Source: Candidatus Dormiibacterota bacterium
GTDB taxonomy: Bacteria; Chloroflexota; Dormibacteria; Aeolococcales; Aeolococcaceae
DNA: 40,121 nt
Direction: 5' to 3'
NCBI GenBank assembly: GCA_003153505.1
Contig: PLZA01000060.1
Coordinates: forward strand, 1,568 to 41,688
The notes under the pieces are model-generated. The model searched no databases. It was not told where the DNA came from and saw only the letters and a program-made list of their open reading frames with translations. Positions 11,060 through 19,168 of the stretch are shown here, one piece after another (within the stretch, counting starts at the first letter, position 1; the number at the start of each line of letters is the position of its first letter). Position numbers and translations under genes: made by a program.

Positions 11060-11239
11060 ATGTCGGACACGCTCAACGAAACTGTTCCGGGGTGCACGCG
11101 CGAGCTGCTGGCCACGACGCTGCCTATGCCGTATCGCGCCATCATCCTGCCCTGCAACATATTCATGTCCCTTGAGGGTCACATCGACAACCTGGCCAGA
11201 GCGGTGGGACGGAGCACGACGTGGTGTGCGCGCGCCTGA
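11060..11239 (+). CDS. possible 59-residue protein, unrecognised
   Basis: ATG 11060 opens a frame of 59 codons (MSDTLNETVPGCTRELLATT, then LPMPYRAIILPCNIFM). It lies just after the long inverted repeat and overlaps the end of a minus-strand frame. No strong ribosome site is seen and no family is recognised, so it may be chance. Confidence 0.2.
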   Translation: MSDTLNETVPGCTRELLATTLPMPYRAIILPCNIFMSLEGHIDNLARAVGRSTTWCARA

Positions 11240-11489
11240 TAGAGGCCGGCCGACGAATTTTGGCGGCATCATAGGCGAGGCCAGCAGCTGCTGCAGCCAC
11301 CACCAGTCCTCCTATTGCGAGCATGACGATGACGCCGGCCCGGCGGCCGTTCGGGCGCGCCCGCAGAACCGCGAGCCGGCGATCGAAATCGGCTTCGTCG
11401 GGGGTGCCGGCATCAAGCCGCCCGCGCAGAATGGTCTCCGCGTGAGCGGTTTCGTGTTGATCGCCTTGGAACGACGTCTTCGAATTCAC
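11163..11489 (-). CDS. small single-pass membrane protein
   Basis: From GTG 11489 this frame gives about 108 residues. The first part is acidic and helical (HAETILRGRLDAGTPDEADF, DRRLAVLRARPNGRR) and is followed by one transmembrane segment, AGVIVMLAIGGLVVAAAAAG, then a basic tail. The layout resembles small anti-sigma-like or stress membrane proteins, but no diagnostic motif is present. It starts five bases below the stop of the upstream frame at 11494-11739, so the two may be one frameshifted gene or a small operon. The C-terminal third (after YDAAKIRRP) looks non-native and may be read-through past a lost stop. Confidence 0.4.
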   Translation of the reverse strand: MNSKTSFQGDQHETAHAETILRGRLDAGTPDEADFDRRLAVLRARPNGRRAGVIVMLAIGGLVVAAAAAGLAYDAAKIRRPASIRRAHTTSCSVPPLWPGCRCDPQGT

Positions 11490-11493
11490 GGTT

Positions 11494-11739
11494 TCAGCCT
11501 CGACCCGAGCGCGGTGATTGAACGTCCCGCATCGGTTTCGCGGAGTGACTGCTCCGAGAGAAGGCGTCGTCGAGCTGGGCATGCAACCGCTCCACGAAGG
11601 CGGGGTCTGGCTCGATTGCCGCGTGAGCCTCTCGACCCTGAAAAGCTGTGGGGCCACGCGACGCTAGGCGCTTGTACCCCGCGCCTGTCTTACTAGGAAC
11701 AAGGACTTTGCTCTCGACGTGGCGAGAGGGGTGCGTCAC
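11494..11739 (-). CDS. possible small protein upstream of the membrane protein gene
   Basis: This 81-codon frame contains AAIEPDPAFVERLHAQLDDA, which looks like the D-P-x-F-x-x-R-L-x-x-x-L segment common near the N terminus of actinobacterial anti-sigma-type membrane proteins. The rest is low in recognisable features. Together with the frame directly below it the region could be one gene split by a frameshift near 11490. Confidence 0.3.
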   Translation of the reverse strand: MTHPSRHVESKVLVPSKTGAGYKRLASRGPTAFQGREAHAAIEPDPAFVERLHAQLDDAFSRSSHSAKPMRDVQSPRSGRG

Positions 11740-11843
11740 TGCGCAAAGGGAACCTATAACTTGACCCTGGTGCCTTCTGTGTGTTCGCCGGTCGGTTCGC
11801 GTTCGAGGGGCGTCCGACGGCGGTTACAAAATGAGCCGCTGGC

Positions 11844-12359
11844 TTAGCGACCCATCATGTTCCCGCTCGTCATCCAGTTGCCCCAATCGCCAACGTGTTG
11901 CGCCATCCAGGTGGACATCTGGCCGCACCATGCTGGAGAAGCAGTTTCGCCGCTGGTAGAGCCGGAACCGGCGGCCATCCACTGCTGGCATGTGGTTTGC
12001 AGCGTGGTGGCGCTGCCCCACATCATCGCGCCAGTCATACGCTCGTTGCGCAGTTGCTGGCCCATCCAGTCGGTCATTGTGGTGCACCAGGCGGAGCCGG
12101 GAGAGCCGTTGCCGACAGTCGGAGTTGAGGCCCCGGCCCACTGCTGACAGGACTGCTGCACTGACGTCAGCTGCGCCGACGCCAACTGTTGGCTGGCAGC
12201 GGTACCCGTTGAGGAGGAGTTATTGCCACGGAAGACCACGACACCGACGCTAACGGCGACCAGCATGATAGCCGCCAGGCCTACCGCCAGCAGCCACGTG
12301 CTCCGGCGGCTCGCTCGCGATTGGGTCGAGGTCGGGATCGTTTGCACTGTGGACGTCAT
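11844..12359 (-). CDS. membrane-anchored protein with two Cys/Trp/Met repeats
   Basis: This 171-residue protein has a basic N terminus, one transmembrane segment (LLAVGLAAIMLVAVSVGVVV, about residues 23-43) and an exported domain made of two tandem units of about 40-50 residues. The units share CQQW-A..., then AWC-x-x-M-x-x-WM-x-Q: the first runs SCQQWAG to AWCTTMTDWMGQQL, the second TCQQWMA to AWCGQMSTWMAQHV. Each unit has two Cys, so an intra-unit disulfide or metal site is plausible, and the C-terminal part is rich in Met and Trp. The start is ATG 12359, with GGAGG almost touching it, which is unusually close. The family is not recognised; copper or redox roles are guesses from composition. 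Confidence 0.7.
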   Translation of the reverse strand: MTSTVQTIPTSTQSRASRRSTWLLAVGLAAIMLVAVSVGVVVFRGNNSSSTGTAASQQLASAQLTSVQQSCQQWAGASTPTVGNGSPGSAWCTTMTDWMGQQLRNERMTGAMMWGSATTLQTTCQQWMAAGSGSTSGETASPAWCGQMSTWMAQHVGDWGNWMTSGNMMGR

Positions 12360-12462
12360 CCTCCAAGTATCAATCGGTGAACGCTGAGCCGGTAGGGCCG
12401 AAAGTTCCCGGTCGGCGAGGCTTTGGAGACCCGGTGAACTGGGCCGTTCCCATCAGGGTTGA

Positions 12463-12830
12463 GAAAGGAAGCTGGATCGACGCTGGAACTCTCTGGCGAA
12501 TCCCGAGATCGTCGAGAGTATCCGCCATCAGGTCCAGACCGAGAAAGTAGCCAAAGGCGAGCAACCGCGTGAGCTGTCGCCGCAGGAACTTCAGGAGATC
12601 AAGGCTTCTGGCAGCGTTGAGTAAGGAGAGATCCCTGAGAATCCGAATCTCGTACTGATTCGCCGGCCGTAAACCGAGGCGCCACCGAGGCGCGACGGAG
12701 CATCAACGCGCATGTGGCGGTCGAGTTCGGCATCCGGGCTTCACGCGGAGGCGACCAGCGGGATTGGACGCTGGACGAGTGCGACATCTCGATGACGGTG
12801 TACTACCACGACGCTGCGGAGTCAGGATAG
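12463..12830 (+). pseudogene. gene remnant(s) with in-frame TAA
   Basis: Two short protein-like stretches remain. The first, after a TGA at 12460, reads RRWNSLANPEIVESIRHQVQ and EQPRELSPQELQEIKASGSV, stops at TAA 12622 and continues in the same frame as GEIPENPNLVLIRRP to a TAA at 12670. The second, in another frame at 12681-12830, reads TEARRSINAHVAVEFGIRAS and WTLDECDISMTVYYHDAAES before TAG. Neither has a start codon with a ribosome site. They look like the tail of one helical gene and a fragment of another. Families not recognised. Confidence 0.35.
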
Positions 12831-12994
12831 AGCGCAAGGCCATCGTAGTCGCCGCGAACGTAGTGCGGGTCCAGTGCTGTAACGGTGACGGCACATCGGG
12901 GCCAGTACGGTCGCGACACAGGCCTGTGGGCCAGGCCAGGGTACGTTATCACCCTTGACAGGCGTCAGGCGCTGTAGCCAGGACAAGCGGGACT

Positions 12995-13243
12995 CTACCT
13001 GTGGTCAATCGGCTCGGCAAACCCGACGCTCCCGGTTCCAGCGCAAGCTGGGCAGTTGCGGTTATCCCGCCCACCGGTTGTGGAGCGCCTGTGTCCGACG
13101 ACGCCCGTGCCGTGACACTGCGGACATCGCTGCAGACCTGGTTGCCTACGGGTCGCATGCCGATTTGCTCTGAGAGCGCGCTGCTGCTCGGACTTCTCCG
13201 AAACCGAGCTGGGAGCCGGGTCCGGTTCGACGATCTCGCTCAT
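12995..13243 (-). CDS. small DnaJ-type zinc-finger protein
   Basis: This 82-residue protein carries two CxxCxGxG-type motifs, CPQCHGTGVV and CPACAGTGSV, separated by about 20 residues. That is half of the four-motif cysteine-rich zinc domain of DnaJ, and a pair of such motifs binds one zinc. There is no J domain. The N-terminal 40 residues are charged and probably disordered. ATG 13243 is my choice; a GTG at 13261 would add six residues. It is one of several tiny zinc-binding proteins between 10.7 and 19.2 kb. Role unknown. Confidence 0.65.
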   Translation of the reverse strand: MSEIVEPDPAPSSVSEKSEQQRALRANRHATRRQPGLQRCPQCHGTGVVGHRRSTTGGRDNRNCPACAGTGSVGFAEPIDHR

Positions 13244-13438
13244 GAGGAGATTCTCGACCACCGCCGCATGGATGTCGACGGTATGGCCGAGGAACAGGTG
13301 CCCCGGCCACCCCAGCGTGCAATTAACACACCTGAGTTGAAGGCGGCTGGATCATGCGGAGGAGCTGGTCGGCTGGATGGGGCAGGCTGCTCCAGACGCC
13401 GTTGGCGTGCCGATCGCCGCCACGGTTGAGCCGATGGG

Positions 13439-13482
13439 GTAGTGGGTCAGTTTGAGCCATCGGCGGTAGTGGGTCAGTTTGA
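13439..13482. mobile_element. direct-repeat IS end remnant
   Basis: The 17-base string GTAGTGGGTCAGTTTGA occurs at 13439-13455 and 13466-13482, a 27-base period. A CCGATGG/CCATCGG inverted pair (13431-13437 and 13457-13463) brackets the first copy. Several similar short repeats at a terminus are typical of IS21-type element ends. No transposase genes of that type are present, so this would be a solo end left after deletion. The family assignment is inferred from the repeat style. Confidence 0.5.
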
Positions 13483-13650
13483 CGAGGGCAGATCGGGGCC
13501 CGACTCAAGCTCAGTGGAGATGTAGTTGAGAGCGCCACAGGAGTAGCAGATGAGAATCAGATTGTTGATCTGCCCCGGCATAATGCCCTCAGCTAGGTGG
13601 TGGTCACAGTGACCGCAGACCCATGTGATGTCCCCACTCCCAACCATCAT
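13474..13650 (-). CDS. small zinc-ribbon protein
   Basis: From ATG 13650 this gives about 58 residues with a clean four-Cys ribbon: WVCGHCDHHLAEGIMPGQ, then NNLILICYSCGALNYIS. CxxC pairs 25-30 residues apart with a hydrophobic strand before the second pair are typical of zinc ribbons. An upstream GTG at 13731 would add 27 residues of weaker character. Its C-terminal codons overlap the IS-like direct repeats, so the native C terminus may have been replaced. It is not obviously related to the CGADRLI family elsewhere in the window. Function unknown. Confidence 0.6.
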   Translation of the reverse strand: MMVGSGDITWVCGHCDHHLAEGIMPGQINNLILICYSCGALNYISTELESGPDLPSSN

Positions 13651-13783
13651 CGGCGTACTCGTTGCGGGTTTCAGTCGGGAAACATTCCCCGCCTGGTGCT
13701 CCGAGAGTACCTTCCCCTGACGTTTTCGCACGAGCCGCTGCCTCCCGGCGTCTACCTTGTGGACGAGACTTTGCTCCTTGGGC

Positions 13784-14190
13784 CTACCCAGCGTCTAGTA
13801 GGGCAACGATCTCCTCGATCCTCCACACATGGTCCGAAACCCCAGCCGCTATCGCGGGGGTCCGAGGGTACGGGTTAGCGAGGGCTCATGTGGGGCCGCA
13901 CGAAGTTGTAGTACATGAAGTGCAGGGGAGACAGCGGCAGCCAGATTCTCGATCTTGCGGCTGAAGGCGTTGGTGAGCCGGGTGAAGTGGCGCATGCCCA
14001 TTCGCATGGTGAGGTTCTGGCGCTCGAGGTGCGACGTGCCGACCTCGGCCAGATCGGGCGCTCCGCTGATGCGGGTGACCTGCGAGCCAATGCGTACAGC
14101 AGGGCTGTATGTGTGGTCGGGAGCGTCGGAGCCGTAGATCTTGACGAGCATGGCGTAGTCCACATCGCCGCCGAGCTCGAGATCGTGCAT
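13784..14190 (-). pseudogene. IS1-type transposase C-terminal remnant with two frameshifts
   Basis: The minus strand encodes the C-terminal part of a DDE transposase of the IS1 type. Frame one has [20 protein letters not shown] and [20 protein letters not shown], then [14 protein letters not shown] frameshift leads to [17 protein letters not shown] sequence ([16 protein letters not shown]) in a second frame. Another shift leads to [20 protein letters not shown] and a TAG at 13784. The order and spacing match a single ancestral protein. The N-terminal half, with the HTH and the first catalytic Asp, is missing. It is therefore dead. Confidence 0.85.
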
Positions 14191-14192
14191 CC

Positions 14193-14216
14193 GCCCGGCC
14201 TTACGCTGGGCCGGGC
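14193..14216. terminator. GC-rich hairpin, terminator-like
   Basis: GCCCGGCC (14193-14200) and GGCCGGGC (14209-14216) form a perfect eight-base stem with an eight-base loop. It is followed on the plus strand by CTATTCTC, which is only weakly T-rich. It stands between the transposase remnant and the Crp-type gene and could insulate them. A role in the former element is equally possible. Confidence 0.35.
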
Positions 14217-14339
14217 TATTCTCGAACCGAGTAGACGTGGTCGGAGCTACTGCGCGCGCGTACTATCAGAGTGGCGGCCAAGCCGCTGATGCCGACGGGC
14301 GACGGGATCCAATTGCGAGACCCGCCGTGTGAAGAGCGC

Positions 14340-15095
14340 GTGAGCAACACACAAGGGGCACCACACGTGGACCGCGGAATGGGGGACAACACCGGGGCAA
14401 ACCGGCTTCTTGATGCTCTCCCCATTGGCGAAAGCCGACGGCTCCGACGAGCACTGAGTCCGGTATTCCTCGACATCGAGACGGTGCTTTTCGAGCCGGG
14501 CGAGCCCATCACCTTCGTCGACTTTCCTCGCAATTGCGTCGTCTCCTTGGTCACGCCGTTCCAAGGAGGGACCAGCGTGGAGGTGGCCACGATTGGCAAC
14601 GAAGGCATCGTCGGCGTGCCCATGTGCCCCGGGGGCTCACTCGCATTCCGGGCCGTCTCCTCGGTGGCAGGCTGGGTGGACCGGATGGACGCCGCGAGGT
14701 TCCTCGACGAAATCAAAGCCGACCGTCACCTGCACGAGCTCGTGAACGACTATGTTCGGGCATTCTTCGGCGAGATCGCTCAGGCAGCGGCGTGCAATCG
14801 ACTCCACTCGAACGAGGAACGCTTGAGCCGCTGGCTGCTGATGAGCCATGATCGCGTCGGCACTGACGAGTTCGCCATCACTCACGAGGTGCTCGGCCAG
14901 ATACTCGGCTCGCGTCGAGCCACGGTGACCCTGTCTGCAGAGCGCCTTCGAGCCGCGGGTCTCATCAGCTACCACCGCGGTCGAGTCACCATCATTGATC
15001 GCGGCGGGCTCGAGGCTGCGGCGTGTGAGTGCTACCGGGCTATCACGACCGAGTTGGATGGGGTGGTCCGGCGGGCATACCAGCGTCGACCCTGA
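14340..15095 (+). CDS. Crp/Fnr-family transcriptional regulator
   Basis: This protein of about 251 residues has an N-terminal cyclic-nucleotide-binding-like beta barrel (about residues 15-125: VLFEPGEPITFVDFPRNCVV, then VEVATIGNEGIVGVP) and a C-terminal Crp-type winged helix (about 150-230: SRWLLMSHDRVG, then THEVLGQILGSRRATVTLSA with recognition helix SRRATVTLSAERL). The cAMP phosphate-binding arginine motif of true Crp is not evident and no Fnr-type Cys cluster is seen. The ligand is unknown. This subgroup, with VxVATIGNEGxVG, is common in soil bacteria. I prefer GTG 14340 (GAAGAG upstream); in-frame GTG 14271 and ATG 14379 are alternatives. It stands alone and appears intact. Confidence 0.88.
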   Translation: MSNTQGAPHVDRGMGDNTGANRLLDALPIGESRRLRRALSPVFLDIETVLFEPGEPITFVDFPRNCVVSLVTPFQGGTSVEVATIGNEGIVGVPMCPGGSLAFRAVSSVAGWVDRMDAARFLDEIKADRHLHELVNDYVRAFFGEIAQAAACNRLHSNEERLSRWLLMSHDRVGTDEFAITHEVLGQILGSRRATVTLSAERLRAAGLISYHRGRVTIIDRGGLEAAACECYRAITTELDGVVRRAYQRRP

Positions 15096-15214
15096 GCTGG
15101 ACACAAATTCCACAGCGGTGATGTGATCGACCAGCACGTCGTGCCGGCATAGGCCTCGCTACGGTGCCGTAGCGGACAGACGCAGAGAGGACACGGCGGC
15201 AGGATTGAGAAGCT

Positions 15215-15637
15215 TTGCCTCAACGCTGCGTCCACTGCGGTGCCGACCGTCTTATCCGGTTGAGCTTTAGCGACCCGGAACCGGATAATCGTGGGCATCC
15301 AGACGTCGCCGGTCAGCTGGAACGTGCTGACATTCCAGACCGTCCCACCATGAAGTGCCTAGGCTGTGGTGAACGGCTCTACGCCGCAGACCTCCGCTCG
15401 CGGACAGAGTCAAGCGGAGGCTCAACACCGATACGTGCCACGAACAACTCCGTCGTTATCATCGAACGTCTCCGCTCTATCGGAAAAGCTTCGCAGACAC
15501 CAACGCTCGGCGATCTGCGCAGGGCTCTGGGGAACATTACGGAGTTGCCCGACGACGCTGAACTGTCGCTCAAGCTCTCCGGTGTCCTCGACAGCAATGT
15601 CATCGTCAACTGGGACGCTGAGGTGCTGCGAGGCTAG
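15215..15637 (+). CDS. CGADRLI-type zinc-ribbon protein with C-terminal domain
   Basis: Starting at TTG 15215, this 140-residue protein opens with a four-Cys ribbon: RCVHCGADRLIRLSFSDPE, a linker of about 25 residues, then MKCLGCGERLYAADLRSR. The rest (TNNSVVIIERLRSIGKASQT, then ALGNITELPDDAELSLKLSG) is a small alpha/beta domain I do not recognise. The ribbon half is clearly homologous to the shorter protein at 18974-19168, and its second half to the peptide at 10705-10815. The family looks like a repeated local paralogue group. A DNA- or RNA-binding role would be usual for such ribbons but is not shown. Confidence 0.65.
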   Translation: MPQRCVHCGADRLIRLSFSDPEPDNRGHPDVAGQLERADIPDRPTMKCLGCGERLYAADLRSRTESSGGSTPIRATNNSVVIIERLRSIGKASQTPTLGDLRRALGNITELPDDAELSLKLSGVLDSNVIVNWDAEVLRG

Positions 15638-16243
15638 ACCTCGAGATGCTGATCCGAGGTCGGCGCATCGATACGCCTCCCTCTAAACGCAGCTGTCAGA
15701 AACATCGAGCGGAGCTGACTGGCGCTCGTCTTTGGGACAGGACTGCAGGCCATGCCAGCGTGCAACTTTGTTCCTTGAGGCGGCCAACCGACGAGACCGC
15801 TATTCGGGGATCGATCGCGACCTGGCGGATCGAATGACCCTTGAGTAACGCCTGGTCGGCCGCGGACGAACCGAGCGCTTTGGTCGCAGCCTTCCCACAC
15901 AGCTTCACAATGTGAGAAGGAGGTGCGGCGACGCCCTGCCACCGACACGAACTCAGCCGGCGCGGGGGCGGCTTCAAGGTCGCCACGAAGGCTAGTGGAA
16001 CCGATCTTGTGAGTAGTTGCAAATCTTCCGTCTGGCTCCATCGGGCCGGCCGATCCGCCCGCCTTGGACGCCCTTCCGCCGCCCGAACACCCGGACCGAC
16101 GTAGACCAGAGCAGGCATCGGCTGGGTCAGCCTATGGCCTCAGCCGCCGCGGCAATACCAACGTTTTGCTGGTCCGCGCTGCCGTAGAGGTACGGCCCAG
16201 AAAGCGCGCCGCGTGTGTGATGGCCGTCGACCCGCCTCCGCGG
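15638..16243. other. gene-poor spacer with one interspersed repeat
   Basis: About 600 bases with no convincing gene. Minus-strand frames are open but Arg/Ser/Pro-rich, without start signals or recognisable motifs. The only structure noted is copy 2 of repeat C at 15754-15779. Confidence 0.45.
15754..15779 (-). repeat. interspersed 26-bp repeat C, copy 2
   Basis: GCCAGCGTGCAACTTTGTTC followed by CTTGAG matches 4941-4966 at 24 of 26 bases. It lies in otherwise featureless sequence on the same strand as copy 1. It is probably a relic of the same mobile element. Confidence 0.6.
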
Positions 16244-18133
16244 TCAAGACGCCTTGGTCTTCCTAGGTGCGCGCAAGGGACGCACCGCGAGCCGAGGCGC
16301 GCCGTCGCCGTCGCCGTGCTCCACTAAGGTCCGCCCGTCGCTGGCGACGACGACCCGGTTTCGCCCCGCGTGTTTGGCCTCGTACAGAGCTCGGTCGGCG
16401 GCCTCCACCAGTCGCTTCTCGGTCGACACCGCCTCCGAGAATGCGGCCACACCGAAGGAGGCGGTGACCCCCGCCGCCCAGCCGCGGTCGGCGAACGCCG
16501 CCTCGATACGGCTTCGAAAGCGCTCGGCTGCCTGCTGGCCCTCGGCGGCGTCGCTCTCACGCAGGAGGACGCCGAACTCCTCGCCGCCGTAGCGATAGGC
16601 GGTGTCGCCGTCGCGAACCTCATGCGCGAGCACAGTCGCGACCTCTTGCAGCACCTCGTCGCCGACCTGATGGCCGTAGAGGTCGTTGAATAGCTTGAAG
16701 TTGTCGACATCCATCATCACAAACGCCAGCGGTCTCCCGTAGCGGAGCGACCGCGCGCACTCAGCCGCGAGGTCGTCGTCGAGGCGGTGCCGGTTGGGCA
16801 GGCGTGTGAGAGCGTCGATCTCGCTGCGTCGCTCGAGCTCGACATGAAGCCGTGCCGCCTCGATGGCGCTTGCTGCGTGCGTCGCCAGCGCGTCGAGGGC
16901 CTCGAGCACGCCCTGGTCCGTCTCGGCGGCGCAACTTCCGCGGACCTCCAGCACGCCGACCACCCGAGCTCCGACGATCATCGGTACGGCCAGCCGGGAG
17001 GTCACCCCATCCGGCGTCGGCACCTCCTCGACGGTGGTGCGGCCGTACTTCGCCGCCTTGCCGGCGGTCTCTTCGCCGAACTGGACCGACTCCTGATCCA
17101 TCGGCACGCCGTCGGGCCCCGAACTGTCGTAGGCGGGGACGAGCGCGTTGCGCGCCTCGTCGGTTAGCCAGACGTGAGCGCTGTCCTGACCGGTCATCAT
17201 GCGAGCGCCCAGCCCCACCGATCGAAGCACATAGCGCAGATTGAGGCTGCCGGCGATCTCGCGGGCGACGCTGAGGATCTGGGCGAGGCGCTCCGACTGG
17301 GCCGCGGCCTCGGTCTCGCGGGCGGCGCCCACTGCACGTTCGGTAGCAAGCGCCTCGTTCATGGCATTGAGGCCGGTGGCAATCTGATGCAGCTCTTCAG
17401 GACCGCCGCCCTCGGCCCTCACGCTGAGATCGCCTGCAGCGGCGAGGTGCATCACCTTCACGATGTTGTCGACCGGCCCCCCAATAGCACGTTGCAGCTT
17501 ATGTTGCTGGAACGCGGTGACCACGAAGGTGCCGCTCACGAGTACCACCTCGAGGAGGAGCACGGTAACCAGGAGGGTGCGCTGGTCACCCTGGACGGTG
17601 GCGTTCTCCCGGTCGATGGCTGGCCCCAGTTTGCTCTCGGCTGCGTTGTAGTTGTCGAAGAGCTCGCTGCCTTGGTCGAGGAGCCGAAGGAGAGCCGGGC
17701 CCGTGGGACGGGCTTGCGCCGGCGTCTTCGACGTGGGGGTCGCCCACTGTTCGATCCAGGCAGCCTGACCCAGTCGCACGTCGAGGATGAGTGGGGCGAG
17801 ACGATCGTTCTGAAGAGCCAGGCTCTCCATGTCAGCGTCGGCGTTGACGAGCTCCTGTCCAGCCTGTCGGTCGGCGACGAGGAAGCGCTGCTCCCCGGTT
17901 GCGAGGTATCCGCGCAACGCGGTCTCCTCGCTGAGCATCGCCTGGGCGGCACGTTGGTTCGCATCGTTGATGTCGGAAGCCCGGTTCATCGCTGGGTCCA
18001 GAGCGAGCAGGGTCACGACAAGCGTGACGACACCGATGACGAGCGCGAGCCCCACGGCCGTCCAGACGAGGACGAATGATCGACGGAGTTGACGAGCAAC
18101 TCCGACAGTGCGTGCGCGACGGGCAATGCCCAA
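16244..18133 (-). CDS. CHASE3-HAMP-GAF diguanylate cyclase
   Basis: This 629-residue membrane protein makes c-di-GMP from GTP. A first transmembrane helix (about 16-46) leads to a periplasmic CHASE3 domain with the typical SEETALRGYLATGEQRFL, then a second helix near residue 185-210, HAMP (about 215-265), GAF (about 290-440) and GGDEF (about 460-600). The active-site motif YGGEEFGVLL is at 515-524 and the product-inhibition site RxxD (RDGD) is at 507-510, exactly five residues before the motif, so both activity and feedback look intact. DALTRLPNRHRLDDDL and DVDNFKLFNDLYGHQVGD are also present. The start TTG 18133 is the best available but has no clear ribosome site. It lies alone, opposite in direction to the pilin gene, and is the only clear cyclase in the window. 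Confidence 0.93.
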   Translation of the reverse strand: MGIARRARTVGVARQLRRSFVLVWTAVGLALVIGVVTLVVTLLALDPAMNRASDINDANQRAAQAMLSEETALRGYLATGEQRFLVADRQAGQELVNADADMESLALQNDRLAPLILDVRLGQAAWIEQWATPTSKTPAQARPTGPALLRLLDQGSELFDNYNAAESKLGPAIDRENATVQGDQRTLLVTVLLLEVVLVSGTFVVTAFQQHKLQRAIGGPVDNIVKVMHLAAAGDLSVRAEGGGPEELHQIATGLNAMNEALATERAVGAARETEAAAQSERLAQILSVAREIAGSLNLRYVLRSVGLGARMMTGQDSAHVWLTDEARNALVPAYDSSGPDGVPMDQESVQFGEETAGKAAKYGRTTVEEVPTPDGVTSRLAVPMIVGARVVGVLEVRGSCAAETDQGVLEALDALATHAASAIEAARLHVELERRSEIDALTRLPNRHRLDDDLAAECARSLRYGRPLAFVMMDVDNFKLFNDLYGHQVGDEVLQEVATVLAHEVRDGDTAYRYGGEEFGVLLRESDAAEGQQAAERFRSRIEAAFADRGWAAGVTASFGVAAFSEAVSTEKRLVEAADRALYEAKHAGRNRVVVASDGRTLVEHGDGDGAPRLAVRPLRAPRKTKAS

Positions 18134-18569
18134 GGTGGAGTCGCGACCGGCTCAGCCGGCGACGCGTTCCTTGGCCTGCAACCCTAATGGGGCCAGTCCG
18201 GCCGAACGGCCCCGGGGTGACGGACAGGATCGCTGGAACTGGCCGGCCGGGCGCGATAACGGAAGAGCGCCGGAGTCCATCATGTTGCTCATTCTTGTCT
18301 TCTTGCATGTGGGTTGCGACTGGCGTCATGGTGTCGTAACGTCTTCGGGCGACTTTGAAGTGGAGCACTGATGGCCGGCACCTGCGGACTCCGGCGCTAC
18401 GACCGATGTCTTGCGCAGCGAGGGAGATTGATATCCGACGATCAGTGATGACTTCGTCACCGGAGACGCTATCCCGAATACGACTTCTCGCCACCAGGAC
18501 TTACAGGGGCGTTCAGCTCGCAGAGGCATGCAGAGCAAGATTCGTCCATATATACGCAAGGAGACCACG

Positions 18570-18773
18570 GTGCAGCGCAATTATCTTCGTTGCCGCGAGT
18601 TCGCTCTCAACGAACTGCAGCAGCTGCTTCAACGCCCCGAGAGTGGCCAGGGGATGGTTGAGTACGCGCTCATCCTGGTCCTGATCGCGATCGTCGTGAT
18701 TGTGATCCTAACCACCGTTGGTAAGCAGGTGAACAATGTGTTCTCGAACATCAGCCACGGCCTCAGCAACTAG
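18570..18773 (+). CDS. flp: Flp/Fap-type pilin
   Basis: This 67-residue prepilin is the major subunit type of Tad (type IVb) pili. It has a short charged leader, then SGQGMVEYALILVLIAIVVI, the class hallmark: Gly before the cleavage point, Glu at position 5 of the mature chain and Tyr next to it, followed by a hydrophobic helix and VGKQVNNVFSNISHGLSN. The start is GTG 18570, set by AAGGAG at 18558-18563; an upstream ATG at 18528 lacks such a site. No prepilin peptidase or pilus ATPase is nearby. The TadE/TadG genes are about 13 kb downstream, so pilus genes are scattered here. Confidence 0.92.
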   Translation: MQRNYLRCREFALNELQQLLQRPESGQGMVEYALILVLIAIVVIVILTTVGKQVNNVFSNISHGLSN

Positions 18774-18973
18774 GCGCCGCCGACGAATCCTCCGCCCCAG
18801 AGCCGACAATCGATGCTGAGACCTCGCATCATCGGCGGAGCCAATGATCACGATGTGCAGACCAGCCAAGACATCGGTAAGGATCTACGCGCGGTAGAGG
18901 CTGGCAGCCGCCCGGCGACTGTAGCCATGACCGTCGCCTCGCGGACAGACGAAAGGTGCACCTAGGTGCCACC

Positions 18974-19168
18974 ATGCGCGCCGTGATTGTTTGCCCCGGC
19001 TGCGGAGCCGACCGCCTGATCCCGCTCACTTTCCCCGTCTACCGACGTGAGGCTGGTCCCGGGGTCATGCTGCGCCGCCCCATGGCCAAGTGCTCCGGAT
19101 GCGGCCAGCGGATCTTCGCTAACATCATCGCCCGGTCACGGCTTCCCATCGAGGTTGAAACCGACTGA
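18974..19168 (+). CDS. CGADRLI-type zinc-ribbon protein, short form
   Basis: This 64-residue protein is almost only a zinc ribbon: VCPGCGADRLIPLTF, a 20-residue spacer with paired Arg, then MAKCSGCGQRIFANIIARSR and a short acidic tail. It shares CxxCGADRLIxLxF and KCxGCGxRxxA with the protein at 15215-15637. ATG 18974 has AGGTG nearby; an in-frame GTG at 18956 would add six residues. It sits just downstream of the pilin gene in the same direction, about 200 bases away. Function unknown. Confidence 0.65.
   Translation: MRAVIVCPGCGADRLIPLTFPVYRREAGPGVMLRRPMAKCSGCGQRIFANIIARSRLPIEVETD

Noticed and set aside
17174..18079. 300-codon plus-strand frame
   Set aside because: It is the antisense shadow of the CHASE3/HAMP part of the diguanylate cyclase, caused by high GC.
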